DNA from: Nocardia fusca NBRC 14340
GTDB taxonomy: Bacteria; Actinomycetota; Actinomycetes; Mycobacteriales; Mycobacteriaceae
Length of the DNA: 64,000 nucleotides
Reading direction: 5' to 3'
Assembly: GCF_001618425.1 (NCBI RefSeq)
Contig: NZ_BDCU01000051.1
Coordinates: 1-64,000, forward strand
Position numbers and translations under genes: made by a program. The notes below the pieces were generated by a model. That model did no database searches. It had not been told where the DNA came from and saw nothing but the letters and a program-made list of their open reading frames with translations. Of this stretch, positions 16,757 to 25,019 are shown piece after piece. How positions within the stretch are numbered: the stretch's first letter is position 1; the number at the start of each line of letters is the position of its first letter.

Positions 16757-17956
16757 ATGTCCGAGCCAGTCATCCAACTTCCGACCCCCGGTGAGTCGAT
16801 GTACGAAACGCTCGAGCGGATAATTCGTGCGGGTGAGGTCGTGCCCATCGAACTGCTCGGCGGGGTCGGCGCCTACATCGCGGTCAGTCACCGTGCCGCC
16901 GCCGAGGTGCTCGACGACAAGGTCTTCGCCAAGCATCCGTCCAAGTGCCCTGCGCTGCACGACGGCCGGATACCCGCCGATTGGCCGCTGCGCGCCCTCA
17001 CCGACGCCGAACATATGCTGAATCAGGACGGTGCGGCGCACCGGCGGTTGCGCCAGACGATCAACAAGGCGTTCACACCGGCTCGGATCGCGGCGCTGGA
17101 ACCGCGCATCCAGCAGATCGCCGACGATCTCATCAGCGCCTTTCCCGATTCCGAAGAGATCGATCTGGTCGCGAACTACACTGTCCCGTTGCCGGTCCGG
17201 GTGATCTGCGATCTGTTCGGAGTGCCGCTGGAGGCGCAGTCACAGCTCAAGGACTGGACCCTGACGATCGTCTCGGCGCACAGCACCGGCGAACAAACCC
17301 AGGCGGCCATGGCAGCGATGAGCGGCTATTTCGTCGAGCTGCTCGCCCACAAGCGGGCGGAACCGGGGCAGGATCTCACCTCGGCGCTGTTGCGGGCCAA
17401 CGCCGCGAACGAGCTCACCGAGGAGGAACTGATCGGTGTGCTGTGGCTGGTCATCGTGGCCGGGCACGAGACCACGGTTCATCTGCTGGGCAATGCGGTG
17501 ATCGCGTTGTGGGACCATCCCGCCCAGCTCGCGCGGGCGCAGGCCGAGAATCGCTGGGCCGATGTGGTCGAAGAAGCGTTGCGCTATCGCTCTTCGGTGG
17601 TCGGTGCGCTCATGCGCTACCCGCTCGAAGACGTGACGGTCGCCGGTGTCGATATTCCCGCGGGGACGCCGACGCTGTGGTGGGGCGGCGCCGACCGGGA
17701 TCCGCTGCTCGTCCCGAACGCCGAGGTATTCGATATCGACCACGAGCACCGCGACCAGCTCGTGTTCGGCCGCGGACCGCATTTCTGCCTGGGTGCTCCG
17801 CTGGCCCGGCTGGAGAGCAGGATCGCCCTGCAGACGCTGTTCACCCGTTTCCCGAAGCTGACCCTGGCCGTGCCCAGCACCGAGGTCGAGTACGCGGTGC
17901 AGATCAGCACGGTGGGTCCGGAGAAACTTCCGGTGCGGCTGAACCCCGGTTCCTAG
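16757..17956 (+). CDS. Cytochrome P450, substrate unknown
   Basis: 399 aa from an ATG with GGGAG 7 nt upstream. I-helix AGHETT (235-240), EALR (273-276) and the heme loop FGRGPHFCLGAPLARLE with Cys344 are all intact, so it should be a working class I bacterial P450 that needs outside ferredoxin and reductase. The general look is that of the CYP105/107-like secondary-metabolism and xenobiotic families, but no family was assigned. It is convergent with an AraC regulator and follows the deletion scar. Confidence 0.88.
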   Translation: MSEPVIQLPTPGESMYETLERIIRAGEVVPIELLGGVGAYIAVSHRAAAEVLDDKVFAKHPSKCPALHDGRIPADWPLRALTDAEHMLNQDGAAHRRLRQTINKAFTPARIAALEPRIQQIADDLISAFPDSEEIDLVANYTVPLPVRVICDLFGVPLEAQSQLKDWTLTIVSAHSTGEQTQAAMAAMSGYFVELLAHKRAEPGQDLTSALLRANAANELTEEELIGVLWLVIVAGHETTVHLLGNAVIALWDHPAQLARAQAENRWADVVEEALRYRSSVVGALMRYPLEDVTVAGVDIPAGTPTLWWGGADRDPLLVPNAEVFDIDHEHRDQLVFGRGPHFCLGAPLARLESRIALQTLFTRFPKLTLAVPSTEVEYAVQISTVGPEKLPVRLNPGS

Positions 17957-17978
17957 GCCGGGCCTCGGACCTGCCGGT

Positions 17979-18917
17979 TCACCTGTGCCGGTTCGTGGAC
18001 TCGGCACGTCTGCTGCGCCGGAACTCCCGCGGCGTCACGCCGAACCGCTCCTTGAACGCCGCCGAGAACCAGGCGGGGGTGAAACCGCAGCGGGCCGCCA
18101 GTTCCGCGATGGTCAGGGTGGCGCGCGGGTCCGCCAGGAGATCGCGTGCCACCCGCAGCGCCTCGTCGCGGCGCAGGTCCCGGAAGGTCGTTCCGGTTTC
18201 GTGCAGCACCACCCGCAGCTGCCGGGGCGACCAGCCGAGCGCGTGTGCCACCGCGGGCAGGCGCACATCGGAGCGGCCGATGTGCTCGCGCAGATACCGC
18301 CGGATGCTCTCGGCGACCTCCGCGTGATGGGTTGCCTGCGGGCCGGTCTCGCCAGCGGCCATCAGGCACAGCAGTTCGGTGATCCGGTCGCAGACCGCGT
18401 TGAACTCGCGTTCGCTCAGCCCGGACTGTTCGGCGTGGACGCCGCGGATCATATCGCCGGCGACCCGGCCCAGCCCCCGGTTCATATCGAGGACGACGTT
18501 CATATGCCGGTGCGGCCGGAGCCGGGACTCGAATTCGGTGCGCGGGACCTGGAATCCGTAGGCCGCCGCATCGGGAATGTGCAGCCGGCACGGTACCTCC
18601 AGTCCGGCCACGACCGCGTGTCCGCGCGGGACACGGGTCACCTCGTCGTGGAAGCGGATGGCGAACTCGCCGCGATCGGGGACGACGACCCAGAAGAAGT
18701 CGTCGCCGGGAACGCGGCGGATATGGCGCCGGGTCCGGTGGCACAGGCGATTTCCGTGCTGGTCCCAGCGCAGCAGGGTGTAGGTGCCCGACTCCTGGGC
18801 GGTGAGTCCGGCGTGCCAGTTCTCGTGGGCGCCGAATTCGTGTGACATGGGGACGAAGCCGTCGGCGAGCTCGGAAAAGGATTCGGGTCCGCAGGCGGCC
18901 ACCTGATACCAGCGCAT
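17979..18917 (-). CDS. AraC-family transcriptional regulator
   Basis: 312 aa from the ATG at 18917 (MRWYQVAACGPESF), which has GAGGGG 8 nt upstream; an ATG three codons earlier would sit directly on that site. The N-terminal ~170 residues match the AraC-binding-like ligand domain of AraC/NimR-type activators (RRHIRRVPGDDFFWVVVPDRGEF). Two C-terminal helix-turn-helix units follow: LPAVAHALGWSPRQLRVVL and IAELAARCGFTPAWFSAAFKERFGVTPREFRR. It is convergent with the P450, its most likely local interest, but the target cannot be read from sequence. Confidence 0.88.
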   Translation of the reverse strand: MRWYQVAACGPESFSELADGFVPMSHEFGAHENWHAGLTAQESGTYTLLRWDQHGNRLCHRTRRHIRRVPGDDFFWVVVPDRGEFAIRFHDEVTRVPRGHAVVAGLEVPCRLHIPDAAAYGFQVPRTEFESRLRPHRHMNVVLDMNRGLGRVAGDMIRGVHAEQSGLSEREFNAVCDRITELLCLMAAGETGPQATHHAEVAESIRRYLREHIGRSDVRLPAVAHALGWSPRQLRVVLHETGTTFRDLRRDEALRVARDLLADPRATLTIAELAARCGFTPAWFSAAFKERFGVTPREFRRSRRAESTNRHR

Positions 18918-19334
18918 GGTCACCATCCCCTCGATCGGATTCGGCTGCCCCGTACCACCGGCCGATACGATCGGCGTTCTCACAATACCGGTCCCGGCCG
19001 GTCCCGGAGCGTTCCAGCCGCGAAACACGTTTGCCGACAGTAGTTTTCACGACACGGCCGTAGCCGTAGCCACCCGCCGGTAACGCGCCGCATCGGCGGG
19101 AGCTCCGCCGCCGGCGACGATGGATCCGTGTGTGTTGGGGGCAAGACTGCCGGCCGCTACGGAAACAGGAGTGGCGGTGAATACGGTAACGGCCGGCGAA
19201 CGCAGTGGTCGTGAGCCTGCGGCCGGCGAAGCTCGCCGAAGAGCGGCGTTTTCGAGCCGCGGTCGAATCCTTTTCCGCGGCTCGTGCCTCTCATATATGT
19301 CTCGGCAGACGCCGGGACGGAAGAGGAGGTTGTC
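18918..19334. other. Intergenic region between araC-type gene and the ECF sigma operon
   Basis: No confident gene. A 55-codon frame (GTG at 19171, Arg-rich, ending in GTGA over the next start) exists but has no protein-like character. The last 70 bp are relatively AT-rich (CTCATATATG), a plausible promoter for the sigma-factor operon. Confidence 0.4.
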
Positions 19335-19424
19335 GTGATCATCGCTATCGGTATCGCCGGCGGGCTGGTATTGCTCTGTACGTGCATGTTTGTCCTACGG
19401 CGCAAACGAGCCGGTCGTGGCTGA
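19335..19424 (+). CDS. 29-residue single-pass membrane peptide overlapping the ECF sigma gene
   Basis: A GTG preceded by GAGGAGG at 5-6 nt opens a 30-codon frame: a hydrophobic run (IIAIGIAGGLVLLCTCMFVL) followed by a basic tail RRKRAGRG, exactly the shape of a small membrane protein with its C terminus in the cytoplasm. Its stop lies inside the first codons of the sigma-factor gene (GTGGCTGA), an 8-nt overlap that implies translational coupling. It is far smaller than any known anti-sigma factor; whether it modulates the sigma factor is unknown. It was not recognised. Confidence 0.6.
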   Translation: MIIAIGIAGGLVLLCTCMFVLRRKRAGRG

Positions 19425-19992
19425 GGTGACCTGGCCCGAGGAGCAGTTGATCGCCGCCGCGCAGGGCGGTGACGTCGATGCGATCGCCGAGGTGGTGTCG
19501 GCCGCCCACCCGAATATCCAGCGTTTCGCCCGGACCCTCTGCGCCGACGCGGAGGACGCCCAGGACGCGGCGCAGGAGGCCCTGATCATCCTGTACCGGA
19601 AGATCGGGATGCTGCGGGCCACGGGCGCGCTGGCCTCGTGGATGTTCCGCATCGTCCGCAACGAATGCCTGCGACGTGCGCGGCGACGGCTGCACGAGTA
19701 CACGCCGGTGGCGGACGTCGCGGTGACCGCCTCGGCCGAGCACGAAGTACTGCAACGACTGGAAGCGGGCCGGGTAGCGGCCGCGGTCGCCGCCCTGCCT
19801 CCGGATCAGCGCCGGGTGCTGATCCTGCGCGATATCCAGGGCTACAGCGGGCGCGTGGCCGCCGAGATACTGGGGATCGGCCCGGCAGCGATGAAATCGC
19901 GCCTGCACCGAGCCCGCGCCGCGGTGCGGCAAACACTCTGCGCCGCCACGGAATCGGGTCACGGAGGCCATGATGAGCAGAACAACACCTGA
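19417..19992 (+). CDS. ECF-type RNA polymerase sigma factor
   Basis: 191 aa from the GTG (VAEVTWPEEQ). Region 2 is seen as IQRFARTLCADAEDAQDAAQEALIILYRKI, and region 4 as LPPDQRRVLILRDIQGYSGRVAAEILGI followed by MKSRLHRARAAVR, the normal two-domain ECF plan without extra C-terminal domain. An ATG nine codons earlier (19390) is an alternative start. No zinc-binding anti-sigma factor follows. It sits between a 29-aa membrane peptide (8-nt overlap upstream) and a small membrane protein (about 20-nt overlap downstream), so those two are the candidate modulators. Confidence 0.88.
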   Translation: MAEVTWPEEQLIAAAQGGDVDAIAEVVSAAHPNIQRFARTLCADAEDAQDAAQEALIILYRKIGMLRATGALASWMFRIVRNECLRRARRRLHEYTPVADVAVTASAEHEVLQRLEAGRVAAAVAALPPDQRRVLILRDIQGYSGRVAAEILGIGPAAMKSRLHRARAAVRQTLCAATESGHGGHDEQNNT

Positions 19993-20263
19993 CGGCCCGG
20001 ATTTCGCGAGTGCCTCCCCGTCCGAGCACCTGGTGCGCGGTGTGGTGGGCTTCGGCGCGCTGGTCGGCGCGGTGGCACTGATCCCGGTTGTCGGACCGAT
20101 CGCCCTGGTGCTCCTGCCCGTCGGTCTGATCGCGCTGCGCGGCTGCCCGATGTGCTGGACGATCGGGCTGGTGCAGACCATCTCACGCGGCCGGCTACAG
20201 CGCTCCTGCGGGGACGGCGTGTGCACACTGACCGTCGCCGACCGGGAAGGCGCCGCGCGATAG
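19973..20263 (+). CDS. Small membrane protein, DUF2892-like, in the sigma-factor operon
   Basis: 96 aa; the second of two adjacent ATGs is chosen because GGAGG lies 5 nt before it. Two hydrophobic segments (LVRGVVGFGALVGAVALIPVV and GPIALVLLPVGLIAL) precede a cysteine-rich end, GCPMCWTIGLVQTI and CGDGVC. The two-helix plan with GCPxCW resembles DUF2892/YgaP-type membrane proteins. The four cysteines (CPMC, C-x4-C) could bind metal or sense redox state, which would fit an input to the overlapping sigma factor; that link is inference. Confidence 0.75.
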   Translation: MSRTTPDGPDFASASPSEHLVRGVVGFGALVGAVALIPVVGPIALVLLPVGLIALRGCPMCWTIGLVQTISRGRLQRSCGDGVCTLTVADREGAAR

Positions 20264-20383
20264 TCGCCGCCGTCCCTGCGGCTACGGCCGGCGCGAACTC
20301 CCACGCGGGCGGCCCGCAGCCCGTACGCTGCGGAGACGGCCACCGGGTAGGGCACCGGTGCGGCGACGGGAGTGGATACGCCA

Positions 20384-21304
20384 ATGACGTCGGAGATCGG
20401 GTTCCATCCGGACCTGCGCCGCGCGCGCTTCCTGCCACGCACCGTGGTGTCCCCGCGCACCCTCCGGGTGATCCGTGCGCTCAGTGACCGGGGCGGGCGG
20501 GCGCACCCGGCGGGCGGGACGATCGAGCGGGTGGACGCGAATGTGACGGTCCGGGTGTTCCGGCCCGCCGGGGCGTCCGGGCCGCTGCCCGGGTTGCTGT
20601 TCGTGCACGGCGGGGGATATGTCATCGGCAACGCGGCCATGGGTGACCGGTTCTGCGCGACCGTGGCCGAACGGCTCGGTGCGGTCGCGGTATCGGTCGA
20701 GTACCGGCGGGCGCCCGAACACCCCTATCCGGCGCCGCTCGAGGACTGCTACGCGGGTTTGTGCTGGCTGGCCGGGTTGCCCGAGGTGGATCGGGACCGC
20801 ATCGCGATCGCGGGGGAGAGCGCGGGCGGCGGTCTGGCCGCCGCGCTGGCGTTGCTGGCCCGCGACCGCGGTGCGGTGCGGCCGGTACTGCAACTGCTGT
20901 CGTATCCGATGCTGGACGACCGGACCGCGGCACGCACCGATATCGACGCCCGGTGGCTGCGTATGTGGAGCCGCCGCAGCAACAGTTTCGGCTGGCGGTC
21001 CTATCTGGGTGAACTCGGCGCCGCGGCGGTTCCGCCCTTGGCGGCGCCGGCCCGGTACGACGACCTCACCGGACTCCCGCCCGCCTGGATCGGGGTCGGC
21101 ACCCATGATCTGTTCTACGACGAGGATCTCGCCTACGCCGACCGGCTGCGCCGCGCGGGGGTGCCCTGCACCCTGCACGAGGTACGGGGTGCCTACCACG
21201 GATTCGACCTGGTCGAGCACGCGGCACCGGTCTCCCGTGATTATCGGGGTGCCCAGCTGTCGGCACTGGCGGCAGCGCTGGGCGGAGCCGCCCGAGCCGA
21301 GTGA
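20384..21304 (+). CDS. Alpha/beta hydrolase, hormone-sensitive-lipase family esterase
   Basis: 306 aa from the ATG at 20384. The HSL signature is complete: HGGGYVIG oxyanion motif, nucleophile in GESAGG, acid in GTHDLFYDED and His in AYHGF. Such cytoplasmic esterases cleave short acyl esters such as acetyl groups from small lipids or xenobiotics. A GTG four codons earlier is an alternative start. It is not clearly in an operon. Confidence 0.88.
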   Translation: MTSEIGFHPDLRRARFLPRTVVSPRTLRVIRALSDRGGRAHPAGGTIERVDANVTVRVFRPAGASGPLPGLLFVHGGGYVIGNAAMGDRFCATVAERLGAVAVSVEYRRAPEHPYPAPLEDCYAGLCWLAGLPEVDRDRIAIAGESAGGGLAAALALLARDRGAVRPVLQLLSYPMLDDRTAARTDIDARWLRMWSRRSNSFGWRSYLGELGAAAVPPLAAPARYDDLTGLPPAWIGVGTHDLFYDEDLAYADRLRRAGVPCTLHEVRGAYHGFDLVEHAAPVSRDYRGAQLSALAAALGGAARAE

Positions 21305-21493
21305 GTACGGCCGCTCATCCGGCTCGCGGCACCGCTCCGCAGGACCGGAAGCCGCCGGGACAGGCGTGATCCGCCAGGAGCGTCGCGCTTCTCGACGCGC
21401 CCGGTGAATCCGAACGGTCTGCGCCACCGACTCGGGGCATGAGGCGAGGCCGTGGGTCGACCGGGCGGGCCCGGAGGGTGGCAGACTGCGGAT

Positions 21494-22156
21494 ATGAGCA
21501 CACCGGATTGGGCTGAAGTGGACCGGTACGTGGTGGATCACCTCGCGCGTGACGGCGAGACGAGCGCGACGCTGCGGGCCAACGCGGACGCGGGACTGCC
21601 CGCCATCGACGTCTCCGAGGCCCAGGGCAAATTCCTCTACCTGCTGGCCCGGTCCATCGGGGCCGGGCGGGTATTGGAAATCGGCACGCTGGGCGGTTTC
21701 AGCACCCTGTGGCTGGCCCGCGGGGTCGGGGCCGAGGGCCGGGTGACGACGCTGGAATTCGAGGAACGCCACGCCGAGGTCGCCCGGGCGAATCTGGACC
21801 GCGCCGGTGTCGGCGACCGCGTCGATATCCGGGTCGGCGCGGCCCTGGACAGCCTGCCCGTCCTCGCCCAGGAACAACCCGAGCCGTTCGACCTGGTGTT
21901 CATCGACGCGGACAAGGTCAACAACTCGAATTACGTGCAGTGGGCACTGCGGCTGACCCGGACGGGCGCGGTGGTCGTCGTCGACAATGTGGTGCGCGGG
22001 GGCCGGCTGGCCGACGAGAACGCCACCGACCCCGCGGTACGGGCGGGCCGGGACCTGGTGCAATTGCTGGCCGACGAACCCCGCCTGGACGCCACCGTGC
22101 TGCAGACGGTGGGCGCGAAGGGCTGGGACGGATTCGCCTTCGCTGTCGTGAACTGA
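21494..22156 (+). CDS. SAM-dependent O-methyltransferase (CCoAOMT/SafC-like)
   Basis: 220 aa with the family-3 O-methyltransferase motifs: SAM-binding VLEIGTLGGFSTLWLA, acidic EFEERHAEVA, FIDADKVNNSNYVQWAL (metal-binding Asp) and VVVDNVVRGG. Members methylate catechol-like hydroxyls in small molecules using a divalent metal. N-terminal AQGKFLYLLAR is typical. The natural acceptor is not inferable. Confidence 0.88.
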   Translation: MSTPDWAEVDRYVVDHLARDGETSATLRANADAGLPAIDVSEAQGKFLYLLARSIGAGRVLEIGTLGGFSTLWLARGVGAEGRVTTLEFEERHAEVARANLDRAGVGDRVDIRVGAALDSLPVLAQEQPEPFDLVFIDADKVNNSNYVQWALRLTRTGAVVVVDNVVRGGRLADENATDPAVRAGRDLVQLLADEPRLDATVLQTVGAKGWDGFAFAVVN

Positions 22157-22175
22157 GCCGAGGCGCGCCCGGCCC

Positions 22176-22448
22176 TCACGAATCCGGGTTCGCGGAGGCG
22201 GCGATCCGGCCGTCCTCGATCGCGCGGAGCAGCGCGGCGTGGTCGAGGGCGTTCCGATCGGCGTAGTCCTCGGCGAAATCCTCGATCGCCGCGTCGAAAT
22301 CGTCCGCGGAGCCCAGGTATCCGGCGATTCCGAAACGGTCACCGCCGCGGGCGTGGGCCTGGGCCAGAACCCGCGCGCACAGTCGCCCGTAGAGGTTGCG
22401 CGAGGTCCTCGGCGCAAACGCGTCCAGACGACCATCGACAAAGCCTGA
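22176..22448 (-). pseudogene. C-terminal fragment of a DUF2252 protein
   Basis: The minus strand encodes the characteristic end of a DUF2252 protein: LAQAHARGGDRFGIAGYLG, then DFDAAIEDFAEDYADRN and DHAALLRAIEDGRI, before a stop at 22176. The full family is about 430-450 residues; only about 85 remain, directly after and in the same frame as the stop of the Dabb gene at 22449, with no start codon or ribosome-binding site. It is a remnant, probably joined to the Dabb gene by a deletion. Confidence 0.8.
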
Positions 22449-22862
22449 TTACGAGGGGACCCCGGTGGCGATGGTGCCGTCGACGACCTCGGCCAGCATC
22501 CGGCCCCATTCCGGATAGGTGCGCACCTTCTGCAGGTGCAGCTCTTCGATCTTCGCGGTCAGGTCGGGGTCGGGGTCATCGGAGAAGCGGACCGCGGACA
22601 GGCGGGCGAAGTACGGCAGGATATCCGGATCCCCGGCCAGGTGCACGGGGTCGTGCAGATAGCGCTCGAGTGCGTTCAGATCGGCGACCGTGGCGCTGTA
22701 GGCGTGGGTGAACCCGTCGCGCGGGTCGCCGATATCGCGGCCGACGACGCCGAATTCGACCGACTCGACGCTCGCGGTCCGGCGCATCCGCTCCAGTACC
22801 CCGGCCTGCTCGGCCGGTGAGACACCGTCTTTGAAGCTGAACCGCAGGATGTTGACTATCAC
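22449..22862 (-). CDS. Dabb-domain (stress-responsive alpha/beta barrel) protein
   Basis: 137 aa. MIVNILRFSFKDGVS at the N terminus, FGVVGRDIGDPRDGFTHAYSATVADLNALERYLHDPVHL in the middle, and an R-F end to the core are the signature of the Dabb family, ferredoxin-like dimers of unclear or oxygenase-like function. The extra C-terminal ~35 residues are helical. It is divergent from a TetR gene and two operator copies lie between them, so expression is probably induced by that regulator's ligand. Confidence 0.85.
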   Translation of the reverse strand: MIVNILRFSFKDGVSPAEQAGVLERMRRTASVESVEFGVVGRDIGDPRDGFTHAYSATVADLNALERYLHDPVHLAGDPDILPYFARLSAVRFSDDPDPDLTAKIEELHLQKVRTYPEWGRMLAEVVDGTIATGVPS

Positions 22863-22880
22863 TCGAATACCTCCCGAAAT

Positions 22881-22952
22881 TGAACCAGTGGGTTCAGGGT
22901 ATCGTTCCTATCGGTTTTGTCAACGGTATGGATTTTTGAACCGGTGGGTTCA
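22881..22952. promoter_or_regulatory. Twin palindromic operators between Dabb gene and tetR
   Basis: TGAACCAGTGGGTTCA (22881-22896) and TGAACCGGTGGGTTCA (22937-22952) are near-identical 16-bp inverted repeats, centres 56 bp apart, in the divergent promoter region. The downstream TetR protein is the obvious ligand-responsive binder of both. Confidence 0.85.
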
Positions 22953-22982
22953 TTCATGCGGGACGGGCGTTAGCATGGAAGC

Positions 22983-23654
22983 GTGCGTGCGCGAGTGGTG
23001 GACGGTCCGGTCACCGGCCGGATCGATAAGCGGCGGGCGATTCTCGACGCGGCCTTCGCCGTATTCGCCCGGCTGGGCTACGAACAGGCCTGCGTCCGGG
23101 AGATAGCCGACGAAGCCGGAGTGGCCAAACCGACCGTCTACAACCACATGACCGATAAGGAGACCCTGCTGCGGGAGGCTCTCGTCACGGCGGCCGACCG
23201 GGTGGGCGCCGACTGCCTGGCCGCGGTGGAACGCCTGCGCAGTCCGGGCGCCGACCTCACCGCGGCGCTGGAGGATACGGCCCGGCGGCTCCTGCGCATC
23301 TGTGCCGGGGACACTTCGCACGCCCTGCGCCGGCTCAGCGCCGCGCAGGCAAACCGGCTGCCCGATCTCGTGGTGCTCGTCCGGGAGCGCACCGCGACCG
23401 CGACCCTGGACGCGCTCACCGACCGCCTGGGTCTGCTCGCGCTGTCCGGGAAATTGCGCACCACCGACCCCGCCACCGCGGCCGAACAGTTCCTCGCGCT
23501 GCTCACCGGTCCGCTGGAGAACCGGTCCGCCCACGGCACCCGCAAAGTCCCGCCCGCCGAACTCCGGGCGATCGCCACCGCCGCGGTCCGGACCTTTCTC
23601 GCGGCCTACGGACCCGGCACCGACCGACCGGAGAGTGCGCTTCGGCCGCGGTGA
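22983..23654 (+). CDS. TetR-family regulator of the Dabb gene
   Basis: 223 aa; GTG start. The helix-turn-helix is at about residues 14-60 (KRRAILDAAFAVFARLGY, then AGVAKPTVYNHMTDKETLL), followed by an AefR-like C-terminal domain with a LLTGPLENR element. Two palindromes lie immediately upstream. An ATG 8 nt earlier is in another frame and does not compete. Confidence 0.88.
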   Translation: MRARVVDGPVTGRIDKRRAILDAAFAVFARLGYEQACVREIADEAGVAKPTVYNHMTDKETLLREALVTAADRVGADCLAAVERLRSPGADLTAALEDTARRLLRICAGDTSHALRRLSAAQANRLPDLVVLVRERTATATLDALTDRLGLLALSGKLRTTDPATAAEQFLALLTGPLENRSAHGTRKVPPAELRAIATAAVRTFLAAYGPGTDRPESALRPR

Positions 23655-23672
23655 GCCCGGCTGTGCGCACGG

Positions 23673-24053
23673 TCAGCGGGATCGGCGCAGCGGCGGATCG
23701 GCGCCCTCGGGGACACCGAGTTCGTCGCCGTGGTCGCGAACCCAGGCGGCCAGGGCGCGTAACGGCCCGTCCACCAGGCCGGCGCCCAGCTCGGTCAGCC
23801 GGTATTCCACCCCGGGCGGTGCGTCCGGATCGGGTCGCCGGGCGACCAGGCCGCGCCCGAGCAGCCGGCGCAGCGCCTCGGTGAGCGTTTTGTCGCGGAT
23901 TCCGCCGATCCGGGTGCGCAAGTCGACACGTCGCCGGGGACCGTCGGCGAGGGCGGCGAGGATCACCGGGTCCCAGGTGTGGGCGAACAGGTCGAGTGCG
24001 CCCCGCAGCCGGCAGTCGGCGATCGGGTCGGTGCGGTCGTGGTAATCGGTCAT
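23673..24053 (-). CDS. HxlR-family winged-helix regulator
   Basis: 126 aa from the ATG at 24053. The core is the HxlR pattern: C-x-LRGALDLFAHTWDPVILAAL, then IGGIRDKTLTEALRRLLGRGLV and EYRLTELG with the final DGPLRALAAW helix. The Cys in ADCRLRGAL is at the position used for redox or aldehyde sensing in some members. A perfect 22-bp palindrome lies between it and the divergent reductase gene, its likely operator. Confidence 0.9.
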   Translation of the reverse strand: MTDYHDRTDPIADCRLRGALDLFAHTWDPVILAALADGPRRRVDLRTRIGGIRDKTLTEALRRLLGRGLVARRPDPDAPPGVEYRLTELGAGLVDGPLRALAAWVRDHGDELGVPEGADPPLRRSR

Positions 24054-24075
24054 CGCCCACCAGCATCGGGGTCCA

Positions 24076-24097
24076 ATACGCACCGATCGGTGCGTAT
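24076..24097. promoter_or_regulatory. Perfect 22-bp palindrome, probable HxlR operator
   Basis: Half sites ATACGCACCGA and TCGGTGCGTAT are exactly complementary with no spacer. It is centred about 23 bp before the hxlR start and about 54 bp before the divergent reductase start. Confidence 0.88.
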
Positions 24098-24150
24098 CCC
24101 GCTCCCTACGGTAGCCCTCGCACAGGTTCGCGACGACGGAGGAGATAAGG

Positions 24151-24786
24151 GTGCGGATAGCGATTCTGGGAACGGGCCATCTGGCCGGAGCACTGGGCGG
24201 ATGCTGGGTGCGGGCGGGGCACCGGGTCACCGTCGCGGGACGGTCCCCGGAGAAGGCGGCGGCGCTGGCCCGGCGGCTCGGCGGCGCGACCCGCTCGGCC
24301 CCGGCCGGGCAGGCGATACGCGGAGCGGACGCGGTACTGCTCGCGGTGCCCTGGGACGCGGCGGGCGCGGTGCTGGCGGCCGCCGGTGGCAGCGGCGGAG
24401 ATCTGGCGGGGAAACCGATCATCGACCCGACCAACCCGGTCGAACACGGGGTGGGCGTCGTACTGGGCCCCACGGGCGGATCGAATGCCGAACGGATCGC
24501 CGCGGCGGCGCCGGGTGGCCTGGTGGTGAAGGGTTTCCATCTGGTGCCGTCCACGCAGTGGGGTGCGGCCGGTACGGCGACGACCGTTGCCCTGTGCGGG
24601 GACGACCCGGACGCGCTGCGCGTGGTCGAAACGCTGGTACGCGATGCCGGGGCGGAACCGTTCGTGGTGGGGTCGCTGGCCCGGGCGCGGCAACTCGAGG
24701 AGGTCGCCGGGCTGTTCATCACGCTGGCGTTCGCCGGAGTCGATCCGCGGACCGTGGCGCCGGGCCTGCCGCCGGTGCGATCGTGA
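24151..24786 (+). CDS. NADPH-dependent F420 reductase-like dehydrogenase
   Basis: 211 aa; GTG start behind GGAGGAG. The Rossmann loop GTGHLAGALG (residues 7-16) is followed by VAGRSPEKA, where the Arg-Ser at the strand end suggests NADP use. DPTNPVEHG and VKGFHLVPSTQWG mark the F420:NADP oxidoreductase (Npd/F420_oxidored) family. Some members reduce F420, others other substrates, so the call stays general. It is controlled with the divergent HxlR through the palindrome at 24076. Confidence 0.82.
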   Translation: MRIAILGTGHLAGALGGCWVRAGHRVTVAGRSPEKAAALARRLGGATRSAPAGQAIRGADAVLLAVPWDAAGAVLAAAGGSGGDLAGKPIIDPTNPVEHGVGVVLGPTGGSNAERIAAAAPGGLVVKGFHLVPSTQWGAAGTATTVALCGDDPDALRVVETLVRDAGAEPFVVGSLARARQLEEVAGLFITLAFAGVDPRTVAPGLPPVRS

Positions 24787-25019
24787 ACGCGGGCATGAGG
24801 TATCGACAGCCACCCCGGTGGGCGTCCGGTGTGTCAGGTGTTCGCCGCCTCGGTACCAGTTCGTCCGCGCGCCGATCGTCGACGGCACCCATGAAGGCCT
24901 GAGCGAGTAAATCGGCGGTTCCGAAAAATTCTCGCGCCGGCGATGACTTCTCCGGTGGTGCGCCGTCGTATCGGTTGAACGCGCTACCAACCCGGCGCGA
25001 CCGACCCGAAGGACCGGAA

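Noticed and set aside
11345..18917. The two P450s with AraC, hydrolase and ABM genes as a natural-product cluster
   Set aside because: No core biosynthetic enzyme (PKS, NRPS, terpene cyclase, RiPP maturase) is present and the genes are in separate transcription units.
19171..19338. A 55-codon GTG-started frame before the small membrane peptide
   Set aside because: It has a possible GTGA coupling, but it is Arg-rich with no convincing ribosome-binding site or protein pattern.
20282..22441. A 719-codon open frame on the minus strand
   Set aside because: It runs antisense to the esterase and O-methyltransferase and has the Arg/Pro/Gly-rich composition of a GC-rich shadow frame; only its first part overlaps the DUF2252 remnant, in a different frame.
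24787..25019. A possible gene remnant on the minus strand before the DoxX gene
   Set aside because: Short fragment with moderate codon bias, no start and no recognised motif; not enough to call.
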